NCBI RefSeq assembly: GCF_000455445.1
Contig: NZ_HG417097.1
Span: 17,823-50,633, forward strand
DNA length: 32,811 nt
Direction: 5' to 3'
Origin: Hoylesella timonensis 4401737 = DSM 22865 = JCM 15640
Lineage (GTDB): Bacteria > Bacteroidota > Bacteroidia > Bacteroidales > Bacteroidaceae
Positions within the stretch are counted from its first letter, which is position 1; every line of letters begins with the position of its first letter. Made by a program: the position numbers and the translations under genes. Positions 1 through 7,418 of the stretch are shown one piece after another. The notes below the pieces were generated by a model. It was given only the letters and a program-made list of their open reading frames with translations. It did no database searches and was not told the origin of the DNA.

Positions 1-2726
1 ATCTCGCGTCCCCTATCATCGTAGCGGATACGGCTTTCCCAAGCGTCTGATTCCTCTGACTGCCGGGCATGGAGGGTCTCCGTCTCCCCAAGTGAGGTGT
101 AGGAGGTATTCTGCTCCGCTCCGAGAGAACTCCGCAGTCCTGTGTGTCCGCCCCATTGGTCATATTCATGCTCAATGGCGATCCTGTCTGCCTTGCCTCC
201 GTCCGGGAGTATCTGCTCTTCTTTAATGACACGCCCCTTTTTGTCGCGGCTGAAGGTCACCTCGCCCTGTGCGTTGGCAGCACCACACAGTCTGCCGTCC
301 TTGTCGTAGGAGAAGGATTCCCATGTGCCGTCGGAATAGCGTGCCTTGCTGATACGACCGAAAGCGTTGTGCTCATAGGTGGTATGGCGTCCATCGGGAC
401 GGTCTACGCGGATGACGTCTCCCGACCTGTTGAGTGTGAAGCGCCGCTCCATACCATCAAAGCCAATCTCACGGACGACGTTGCCCGCCTTGTCGCGCAG
501 GAACCGATAGAGGCTGCCACGCTCGTTGCGAAGCGTGGTGAGGCGTTCCATCGCATCATAGAAGAACTCCACAGACGTACCTTGTTCCTCACGGCGTCTC
601 AAACTACCCATTGGGGTGTAGTCCATCCTCACATGGCGGTCCTTGTCTTTTACCTCGGTGACGCTGTCGTAACAGTCGTAGCCGATGTCTATAATGTTCC
701 CGTCGGGACGGTAGATACGCCGCACGCGGTCAAGGAGGTCGTACTCGTATTGAAGGGGGCGTGCGGACGGATCCTGCTCCATAACAGGACGTCCCCGGTA
801 GTCGTACTCCCGGCGCATGAGCACCCTGCCTTCAGAATGGCAACTGCTGAGATTGCCCATGTCGTCATAGTGCAGGACTATGCTCCTGCCACCCTTCTCC
901 ATCATGGCGAGACTGCCGTCAGAGTTATAGTGAAAGTTGGTCTGGGTGTCGTCTTCCTCGATGACGGTGCGTACCCTATGGGGGTGCTCGGTGTCATAGA
1001 CGTAGATCTGTCTGGTGCCTTTGGGTGACATTTGGAGAATCATGCGGTCCTGCTCATCAAACACACGCATGGACAGTGTGCCATCGGGATAGGTCGTGCC
1101 TGTCTGGTTGCCGCGTCCGTCATAGTGCCAGCCCGTAATGCGCCCCTCGGGGTCTATTTCCCGGTAGGGCTCCAACTCCTCGGTATAGTCATAGCGGGTC
1201 GTGTTGCCAAGAGCATCGGTGATGGAGCGGACAAGCTGATTGGCATCGTAGCGGTATGTACTCTCCGCACCACAGGCATCACGGACGGTGTTGTATCCCT
1301 TCTCGGGGAAATAGCTTATCCAGCCTTCCTGGTCGCCGTCGGCTCCGCGTGTATGGACGCAGCGTCCCTCTTTGTCGTATTCCCAACAGAACGTGTACCC
1401 GTTACGGTCGGTCTTCTCTACCATACGGTGATCCTCGTAGCGGATTCCCGTCGTCTGCCCCAATGCATCGGTAATGCCTACCATGTCGCCCTGTCCGTCA
1501 TAGGAATAGCGAACAAGCTGCTCGGAACTTCCGTCCGGCATCCTCAGGTGGAGGCTCTCGATGAATCCCGCATCCGTATGTCGGACTGTGACCCGGCGAC
1601 CGCAGGCATCGGTGAGTGTCGCAAGCACGCCATTCTCATAGGAAAGGCGGATGCTCCTGCCCTCCAAGTCGGTAACAGAGGAAAGACGACGGATGGAATA
1701 TCCCCTGTCCTTTCCGGGAACGGTGAAGTGGAAGGACAGGTTGCTACGGTGTTCAAATGCAACGTACCCTTCCTTCGTTCGGGAAAGGGTGATGCGCTCG
1801 AGGCGGTTATATGAGTCTTCTCCCTCATCAAGCACGGGGAAGGAGGCGAGGCGACCGTCACTCAATCTTAAGACAAGGATGTCCTCTTCGGGAAGGAAGG
1901 TGACGCTCCTGTCGTACGAGCAGTGTACCCCGTGTCCCAGCCAGCCCTTATAGTCGGAATCGGAATACCAGACACGCTCCCATGACAAGGACGGCATGCC
2001 GGGGAAGAAGAAGTCTTCACCTTCATAGACTACGACGCCATTGACAAGGTTCACAGGCTCAAAACCGTGCTTGCAAAGCCAGTCTGTAAGAGACTTAGTA
2101 CCCGGTATTCTTTGTAAAATTTCGGTGTTGAGTTTCGAAATAGTTCCTTTCCCCGCTTTCTTCATAGCCTTCAATATGGCAGGGGCAAAACTGAGCAGCG
2201 TGCTGAAGCCGATGCTTGACAAAAGCCCCGTCAGCATACCGCCCCAGTCGGGGGCATAGGGACCGCCCACCATGACGGGCGCACCAGTCGGAATGGGAAT
2301 GGAGAAGGATGTCGGGGCGAAGAGGGTTGGAGTGAACTTGAACTTTTTCTTGCCTACCTTGCTCAATGCTCCCGAAAAAGGAATGCCCACGTCGTTGCAG
2401 GTCATGACCATGTATCCCTTGGGACTTAAACGCGTCCCCTCTGCAAAAACCGTCTGGGAGGAGAAGAAGTTCATGCTCTCGTGCCCGATGATGGGCATCA
2501 TGATGAAGGCACCAACCAAGGGAATGTGCCGGAAAGTAATGAGTACACCGCTCGTGTCAGACACACCGCGTTTGAGACCATTGATGTTGACGTTGCTGCC
2601 GAGGAAAGGAATATAGTCAAACGGGTCTATGACCATACCTACATAGGGATGGAAAGGATTACCGGAGGTCGCCAGATGGAGATCCAGACCGATAACGGGC
2701 ATCAAATGGGTACTGCTCGGTAGCAT
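1..2726 (-). CDS. PAAR-like / Rhs (YD-repeat) T6SS effector protein, C-terminal part outside window
   Basis: A reading frame stays open from an ATG at 2726 to the left edge (about 908 codons seen). An in-frame TAA lies just upstream, so the start is well bounded. The first 110 residues are glycine- and proline-rich and hydrophobic, as in PAAR-like spike-tip domains of Bacteroidales Rhs proteins. A hydrophobic stretch follows at about 155-180. From about residue 330 the protein is built of YD/Rhs repeats (for example YDGQGDMVGITDALGQ, YDANQLVRSITDALGN, YDYRGRPVMEQDPSARP), which in this family form a cocoon around a C-terminal toxin. The DPxGL end of the Rhs core and the toxin are not reached, so the toxic activity is unknown. 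It is the last visible gene of the hcp-vgrG operon, 15 nt after the upstream gene. Base composition is clearly richer in G+C than the tss genes, suggesting a separate origin. Family call firm; effector role inferred from context. Confidence 0.9.
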   Translation of the reverse strand, partial: MLPSSTHLMPVIGLDLHLATSGNPFHPYVGMVIDPFDYIPFLGSNVNINGLKRGVSDTSGVLITFRHIPLVGAFIMMPIIGHESMNFFSSQTVFAEGTRLSPKGYMVMTCNDVGIPFSGALSKVGKKKFKFTPTLFAPTSFSIPIPTGAPVMVGGPYAPDWGGMLTGLLSSIGFSTLLSFAPAILKAMKKAGKGTISKLNTEILQRIPGTKSLTDWLCKHGFEPVNLVNGVVVYEGEDFFFPGMPSLSWERVWYSDSDYKGWLGHGVHCSYDRSVTFLPEEDILVLRLSDGRLASFPVLDEGEDSYNRLERITLSRTKEGYVAFEHRSNLSFHFTVPGKDRGYSIRRLSSVTDLEGRSIRLSYENGVLATLTDACGRRVTVRHTDAGFIESLHLRMPDGSSEQLVRYSYDGQGDMVGITDALGQTTGIRYEDHRMVEKTDRNGYTFCWEYDKEGRCVHTRGADGDQEGWISYFPEKGYNTVRDACGAESTYRYDANQLVRSITDALGNTTRYDYTEELEPYREIDPEGRITGWHYDGRGNQTGTTYPDGTLSMRVFDEQDRMILQMSPKGTRQIYVYDTEHPHRVRTVIEEDDTQTNFHYNSDGSLAMMEKGGRSIVLHYDDMGNLSSCHSEGRVLMRREYDYRGRPVMEQDPSARPLQYEYDLLDRVRRIYRPDGNIIDIGYDCYDSVTEVKDKDRHVRMDYTPMGSLRRREEQGTSVEFFYDAMERLTTLRNERGSLYRFLRDKAGNVVREIGFDGMERRFTLNRSGDVIRVDRPDGRHTTYEHNAFGRISKARYSDGTWESFSYDKDGRLCGAANAQGEVTFSRDKKGRVIKEEQILPDGGKADRIAIEHEYDQWGGHTGLRSSLGAEQNTSYTSLGETETLHARQSEESDAWESRIRYDDRGRE

Positions 2727-2741
2727 AGGCTGAAAGAATTA

Positions 2742-4097
2742 TTATTGCGGCACTTTATTCTCCTTTTCTATGCGCCTGATGGCGTCTTTAGGACTTTCCT
2801 GCCAATGAACTCCGTAGAGAGTGACCATACGATCATCTATTTCCTGCTCCAACTTTCGGCTGACATTTTCTCCCTTAGATATGAAAGCTTGCGCGATGAA
2901 TGAAATGTTGATAAGTTTCAATTCTTCGTCAGTGAGGGAATAACCATATTCAAAAGCTTCTTTCAATATAGGCGTGTAATCAGTCCTTTCTTTTTTTAGA
3001 AGCACCAAGAGAATACTATTGTAGCAATTGATGGTTTGTGCATGATTCTCTGTCTGTTTAGAGATACGGATAGCATTCATAAAATGGGAACTTGCTTTCT
3101 CCAAATCTTTTGCCATAGCATAGGCAGCTCCTTTATACAGGTAGCAATGAATCATAAGATCAGCATACATCAAAGGTTCATCTGCAGGTGTCGCCTCTTG
3201 TATGACTGCCAGGGCTTTGTCAAGCATCTGTTGCAAATGTCCACCTTCTTCTTTTATAAAATGCATCAGGAACCCGCTTACTGCCAAATAACCGGAAATC
3301 CAAAGATTTGTATCTCCTATCTTTTTGCATAACGGGAAAAACTCCTCTGTTGCAATTTTATAGAGTCGTTTCCTATTGCTCTTGGCTGTTTCTTCACCCA
3401 TTTCCAGCAACAACTTCCTATATTGGACCTGTGGATCATTAGGGTCTCCCTGTGTGATAATTTCCTTATAGGCTGCTCCCATATTTTGGTTTGGAAGTTC
3501 TACAACACACCCCTTATCTTCCATCTTTTTAATGATAGGAGAAAAAATTTCTTCCCCCTTAACTTCCATGAAGAAAAGTCCGATATAATCGTCTGTAGCA
3601 TCCAAGAACTCTTTTAGGACTTCGTGCAGTACATCAAAGCTTTCAACACGTTCAATGAGAAGAACCAAAACAAGCAGATTACCTGTTACCCCCTCAAATC
3701 GCTTAAAGCTATGTAGCAATTGGGAATAAAAGGACAGCAGGTTATGCTCATCCTTAGGGGATAATTTATGGTATTGCTCCTTGAGAATGGCAAAATCGTT
3801 CCAATGCCATTCCGGATGACTTTCCAAATCTTTCTCAAATGCGGTAATCCATTGTTCTATTAAGGATTTGTAAAAATCTCCTTTGTTGTCAAGAAGAGTG
3901 CGAAAAACGAGAAATGTGTCATCTGAAATTCCATGTGGAGTAGATTCAATACCGATAAACCCTTCTATAAGAGCATAGTCTTCAGGGGTATAGTTCATCA
4001 CAAAAGCACGGGCGTGTGGTTTTTCACTGCGTACTTTTAGCCAAAGGTCTTGAACTTGCCTTATGCGGATAGAAATAGGGTTGTGTTCATTGTCCAT
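2742..4097 (-). CDS. Helical protein of unknown family between vgrG and PAAR/Rhs; possible effector adaptor
   Basis: The 451-aa product has an ATG start 3 nt after the vgrG stop. I do not recognise the family. No signal peptide, P-loop or clear membrane span is visible. Most of it reads as helical; about residues 300-400 look like tetratricopeptide-type helical hairpins (YKGAAYAMAKDLEKASSHF, then NAIRISKQTENHAQTINCYN). A hydrophobic segment near 145-160 (LLVLVLLIERVES) looks like a buried helix. Its place between the VgrG spike and the PAAR/Rhs cargo is where Pseudomonadota systems encode loading chaperones such as DUF4123 or Eag (DUF1795) proteins, so a cytoplasmic adaptor for the Rhs protein is the natural inference, but no sequence match to those families is seen. 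An immunity role is less likely because immunity genes normally follow the toxin. It is translated in the same operon as hcp and vgrG. Confidence 0.6.
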   Translation of the reverse strand: MDNEHNPISIRIRQVQDLWLKVRSEKPHARAFVMNYTPEDYALIEGFIGIESTPHGISDDTFLVFRTLLDNKGDFYKSLIEQWITAFEKDLESHPEWHWNDFAILKEQYHKLSPKDEHNLLSFYSQLLHSFKRFEGVTGNLLVLVLLIERVESFDVLHEVLKEFLDATDDYIGLFFMEVKGEEIFSPIIKKMEDKGCVVELPNQNMGAAYKEIITQGDPNDPQVQYRKLLLEMGEETAKSNRKRLYKIATEEFFPLCKKIGDTNLWISGYLAVSGFLMHFIKEEGGHLQQMLDKALAVIQEATPADEPLMYADLMIHCYLYKGAAYAMAKDLEKASSHFMNAIRISKQTENHAQTINCYNSILLVLLKKERTDYTPILKEAFEYGYSLTDEELKLINISFIAQAFISKGENVSRKLEQEIDDRMVTLYGVHWQESPKDAIRRIEKENKVPQ

Positions 4098-4100
4098 AAA

Positions 4101-5858
4101 TCAGTTCAAATTTAGGAGTCCTCCCTTTACATTTGTCATAGCTGTGCCATCTACATTTACAGTTGCACCATTTATGGCAACTTCTGCGGTACCCTCAACC
4201 TTGGTGGAGGGAGCAGTGACACCAGCCTTGGTGGTACTTGTTACTTCGACTTCCGTAATACCCTCCAACTTTGTTTTCTCTCCCTTGATATAGACTTCCG
4301 TAGTCCCTTCTATCTTAACTTTTTCATTACCCTTAATCTCAATTTCTTTTGATTCAAAAGTAATTTTATCAGCAGATTTTATGGAAATGGTGTTGTCTCC
4401 ATTCAGCACGACTATACTTCCCGATGGGTCTACGATGGTAGCACTTCCTTTGCTGTCATCCAACGTGACGGCAACGCCGCTTCTTGTGGTCAGGCTCTTC
4501 ACGTTGTTGTCGGCTCCGCCTCCACCGACGTTGGTTCCATTGAACAGGCTTCCTTGTATATAGGGTCTGTTGGGATCATTGTAACGGAAGGCAACCATGA
4601 CCTGGTCGCCGACTTCCGGGATAAAGACAAATCCTCTGTTGGAGGACACTTTTTCGCTGCCTCCCGCATCCGGTGAGAGTACGCGCACCCACGAGGTTTT
4701 CATGCCGTTTATCTGCCAGTTCATCCTCACTTGGACACGTCCCTGTTTCTTGGGGTCATCATTGCTGATAACGGTTGCCATCTGTGGCTGGGCAACGGGA
4801 AGGGGGACGTCAGGGGTCGGCAATGACTTTACAGATGCAGGAATCGCAGTGAATTGGCAGGAATAGCCTCCGTCACCCTCCGCGAGGTGGACAATCTCTG
4901 TGATAAGGTAAGCTCCCAGCAACTCTTCCTTGTAGGAAACGCCTGCCACTTGAACGGTGCTTTTTATGTCCACGACACTGCCCAGCATCAGACCCACATA
5001 GTCACTCTCCGCCGTGATAAAGTGGGACATGGAGGCGTCTGATTGCTGTTTCTTCTGAAGATAGGTGTCCAACTCCCCTTTGTTCGTGACACGGGAGGTG
5101 GCATAATGATTGGCGGGAGGACCAAACATCTTGATGGATTCCTGAAAAGCGTGCTGACCTAACTTGTTCAGTCCCGTCGGCTCGTCCGGGGACGAGGAAT
5201 TCAGCGTATTGTTGCTTCCCGACAGATGGGCGAAGGAGGAAAGGGCACGTGCTCCTGTCTGGATGCAGATGTCCAAGGAATTCAAATCCCTCTTGGAGTC
5301 CAATGTAATCGAGGAGGGTAGCTCCGGCTTGCCGAAAATCAATTTCTCTCCATCATAATAGAGCCATTCGAAATGCTGCCTCGCCAGTCTTTGTATGAAT
5401 GCGAAATTGCTCTCCTGATATTGGCATTCATATTCCAATTTTGCGCTCCTTTCCGGTTTCACCAATGCCTGCACATTGGACTTTTCTGCCAGTTCTCCGA
5501 CAATGTCCGCCAAAGTCTTCTCGTTCCAAGACGCAAAGTGCAAATCGCCCTCCAAACGGTAGGTTGTGGAGAAGCCCGAGACTTTCAGGAAAGTATATCC
5601 CTCGGACTTGTGCAAGCCCACCTGTGCCACAAGACCGTAAAAGTTCCTCTCACCAATAGTTATGGCTATTGATTTTCCCAGCCAGTCAGCGGATTTGGTG
5701 AGTGTGGCTGCCTGAAACACTTCACCGACTTCATAGTCAAGAAGCATTTCAAAATAATGGTGTTCGTTAATTGACTGGTTCAGACGAAGGGACTTGAACG
5801 AAGACAACTCAACACCACCAATACAAATTGCCACCGGTTTGTTTGGCAAAAAATCCAT
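4101..5858 (-). CDS. tssI: TssI/VgrG spike protein
   Basis: VgrG forms the trimeric spike that sits on the Hcp tube and carries PAAR/Rhs cargo. The N-terminal 350 or so residues match the gp27-like part. An OB-fold (gp5-like) section at about 355-445 contains NDDPKKQGRVQVRMNW, GFVFIPEVGDQVMVAF and DPNRPYIQGSLFNG, all typical VgrG motifs. The last 115 residues are short beta repeats (EIKGNEKVKIEGTTEVYIKG and similar) that would form the triangular needle. I chose the ATG at 5858 (585 aa); a longer frame opens at a TTG at 5906, but the extra residues are not VgrG-like. The gene lies about 100 nt after hcp, with a hairpin in the gap, and is followed after 3 nt by the putative adaptor gene. Ordinary length; no extra effector domain at the C-terminus. 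Confidence 0.95.
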   Translation of the reverse strand: MDFLPNKPVAICIGGVELSSFKSLRLNQSINEHHYFEMLLDYEVGEVFQAATLTKSADWLGKSIAITIGERNFYGLVAQVGLHKSEGYTFLKVSGFSTTYRLEGDLHFASWNEKTLADIVGELAEKSNVQALVKPERSAKLEYECQYQESNFAFIQRLARQHFEWLYYDGEKLIFGKPELPSSITLDSKRDLNSLDICIQTGARALSSFAHLSGSNNTLNSSSPDEPTGLNKLGQHAFQESIKMFGPPANHYATSRVTNKGELDTYLQKKQQSDASMSHFITAESDYVGLMLGSVVDIKSTVQVAGVSYKEELLGAYLITEIVHLAEGDGGYSCQFTAIPASVKSLPTPDVPLPVAQPQMATVISNDDPKKQGRVQVRMNWQINGMKTSWVRVLSPDAGGSEKVSSNRGFVFIPEVGDQVMVAFRYNDPNRPYIQGSLFNGTNVGGGGADNNVKSLTTRSGVAVTLDDSKGSATIVDPSGSIVVLNGDNTISIKSADKITFESKEIEIKGNEKVKIEGTTEVYIKGEKTKLEGITEVEVTSTTKAGVTAPSTKVEGTAEVAINGATVNVDGTAMTNVKGGLLNLN

Positions 5859-5943
5859 ACATGCATTTTTTTTTGATGAGTAAAAGCAACATTCTCCATC
5901 ACCCAATCAGAGTTGTATCTGCCGGATGATGGAGAAAAGAAAT

Positions 5944-5974
5944 GTTGGCAAGGCAAATTAAGCCTTAGGCCAAC
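5944..5974 (-). terminator. Hairpin at the hcp stop codon; possible partial terminator/attenuator
   Basis: Read on the minus strand, GTTGGC pairs with GCCAAC and an inner AGGC pairs with GCCT around a loop containing the hcp TAA. The hairpin is followed by ATTTCTTTTC, a T-rich but interrupted tract. It could end some transcripts after hcp, or protect the 3' end of an hcp message, so that the abundant tube protein is made in excess over VgrG. The T-tract is imperfect, so full termination is unlikely. Confidence 0.45.
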
Positions 5975-6356
5975 GATTGTCATGTTCTGCAGCACCCACG
6001 GTGATGTGCTCTGCCGCAAAAGTCATAGTAATGGTCATCGGAACGTCATTGTTTACATCCAAGGTTTCCTTATAATGCACAATATAGGCGTTCTTGAATT
6101 CAACCTCTTTCATCTTGGCGTCCTCATCCGTCTTCTTGTAGATGATTTTTCCTTCAACGGGTTTGAACTGGCTATTCAGCATAGCTTCGATGGTAGAGGT
6201 GTCCTCTGTGGACTCAATGGTAACGACAACTCGTCCTCCGGTAATACTTGAAGAAGGCTTACCCTTACTGTCTGTTGAGCGAGAGAACTCATAATTTGAG
6301 AAGAGGACGTCAAATTCTTTTCCTCCCAACTCCAGTGATGCACGGAATGATCCCAT
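5958..6356 (-). CDS. tssD: TssD/Hcp tube protein
   Basis: A 132-aa protein starting at ATG 6356 (MGSFRASLELGGKEFDVL). Hcp-type proteins stack as hexameric rings into the tube that is fired out by sheath contraction. The opening SFRASLELGGKEFDV, the Y/F-S-R-TD segment, GGRVVVTIES and the beta-rich pattern ending HITVGAAEHDNRWPK are characteristic of the Bacteroidota TssD family, and the length matches. It is the first gene of the second T6SS operon, behind its own strong promoter and a long AT-rich leader, which fits the high demand for this subunit. No extension or fused effector domain is present. Confidence 0.95.
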   Translation of the reverse strand: MGSFRASLELGGKEFDVLFSNYEFSRSTDSKGKPSSSITGGRVVVTIESTEDTSTIEAMLNSQFKPVEGKIIYKKTDEDAKMKEVEFKNAYIVHYKETLDVNNDVPMTITMTFAAEHITVGAAEHDNRWPKA

Positions 6357-6516
6357 AATTTTGTAAAATTAAAAAGTTGAACATAAAAGGTCAATTTCGC
6401 TCAACATACGTATTAAAGCAAAAAAGAAACCTCCAAACTCTTGTTTGAAAATTTCCCATTCTCCATTGACTTGGTTATGCGGAAGAAAGAGAAGAAAACA
6501 AACGCAAGTCCTATAT
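6357..6516 (-). other. Long 5' leader of tssD; rest of the 6357-6641 gap
   Basis: The 285-nt gap between the unnamed membrane gene and tssD contains no gene. From the predicted start site near 6516 the message carries about 160 nt of leader before the tssD ATG, far longer than the 30-40 nt leaders of the other operons here. It is AT-rich, contains an ATACGTAT palindrome near 6408-6415 and ends in an A/T-rich stretch just before the start codon. No clear riboswitch fold was recognised. Confidence 0.4.
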
Positions 6517-6522
6517 CATGGG

Positions 6523-6554
6523 CAAATATATGATTTACTTTTCATATCTCCAAA
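6523..6554 (-). promoter_or_regulatory. Bacteroides-type promoter for tssD-tssI operon
   Basis: On the minus strand TTTG (6554-6551), 20 bp, then TATATTTG (6530-6523): an exact match to the Bacteroidota primary sigma consensus TTTG / 19-21 bp / TAnnTTTG. Transcription should start near 6516. It makes the tube, spike and effector genes separable from the machine operon upstream. Confidence 0.75.
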
Positions 6555-6641
6555 TTTTTAACCGAGTATTTTCTTACAATTACATTATTTAACAAATCAG
6601 CAGAGGATTGCAGGAAAATCGGATATATTTTTCTTGCCCGT

Positions 6642-7415
6642 TCATTCTTTCTTCCTGACCAGCAAGGCAATAACCAATATGACAAGTAGTCCGACAAGGA
6701 GAAGAGAAACTGTAAGTATCAAATCTCTTTCTTCCTGAAGACGGGCATTTTGCTTGTTGTTCGTTTCTGAAACATAAGCCCTCAGTCTTTCAACGGACAT
6801 TCTCACACTGTCTGCTTGCAGATTCAGCAGGCGGTTGACTTTCTGCTGTTCCGTAAACTCTGTCTCTATCTTTCGCAGATTTTTGGTTTGGTTTTCTTTC
6901 TTGGACGACAAAAAAACGGAACGGTCAGATACTTGCAGCTGGTTCTGGGGAAGCTGAAGTTCCGGGAAAGAGAATGGTTGATCCTGTTTGTGATTCATGA
7001 GTAACAAGCACAAAAGAAAACCGAAGATTATACAAGACAAGCATACCAAGAGACTGACAAGCCCTTGAACATTCCATTCTCGGACAGAGGGGCGGGAACA
7101 GGGTTTTTCCCCACTTTCTTTTTCCACATTGTTGTTTTGCCCTACGCTTTCAGATAATCCCAAGGAGACAGGAGAGTCAAGCCTTTCCTTGATGGCAAGA
7201 AATTCGACTTTCTCTATTTGATATTTCCCCACCTTCTTCATAACCCTGCGCTGGTAAACAAGGCGATCCAAGGCTTCCCGCACGTCTCTCTCCGTTACAT
7301 TCATGTCCGGGATACTCCAATAGATTTCACTTTCGGTGATCCAGAGCGGTGAGGATATACTCTTTTGGTATAGAATTTCCAGCACCCTTTCCTCTAATTC
7401 ATTGACATTCTTCAT
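6642..7415 (-). CDS. Two-pass membrane protein with N-terminal winged-helix-like domain, unnamed T6SS-locus gene
   Basis: A 257-aa product with ATG at 7415, 3 nt after tssR, last gene of the machine operon. Residues 1-75 look like a winged helix-turn-helix (LEERVLEILYQKS, ITESEIYWSI, VREALDRLVYQRRVMKKVGK with a terminal beta wing). A low-complexity polar linker follows, then a membrane span at about 116-140, a helical, probably coiled-coil segment at about 165-225, and a second span at about 232-253 ending in RKKE. The topology suggests a cytoplasmic N-terminus, the middle in the periplasm and a short cytoplasmic tail. I do not recognise a named Tss family. It could be an accessory membrane-complex part, or a membrane-anchored regulator whose target might be the tssD promoter directly downstream. 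Function is inference only. Confidence 0.65.
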   Translation of the reverse strand: MKNVNELEERVLEILYQKSISSPLWITESEIYWSIPDMNVTERDVREALDRLVYQRRVMKKVGKYQIEKVEFLAIKERLDSPVSLGLSESVGQNNNVEKESGEKPCSRPSVREWNVQGLVSLLVCLSCIIFGFLLCLLLMNHKQDQPFSFPELQLPQNQLQVSDRSVFLSSKKENQTKNLRKIETEFTEQQKVNRLLNLQADSVRMSVERLRAYVSETNNKQNARLQEERDLILTVSLLLVGLLVILVIALLVRKKE

Positions 7416-7418
7416 TCC

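Noticed and set aside
1256..1474. tRNA, rRNA or insertion sequence genes anywhere in the window
   Set aside because: No cloverleaf, rRNA signature or transposase frame was recognised on either strand; arginine/proline-rich frames such as this one are shadows of the Rhs gene.
144..1814. Two long plus-strand open frames with hydrophobic-looking products
   Set aside because: They are antisense shadows of the Rhs gene; the minus strand reads through with continuous YD repeats over the same bases.
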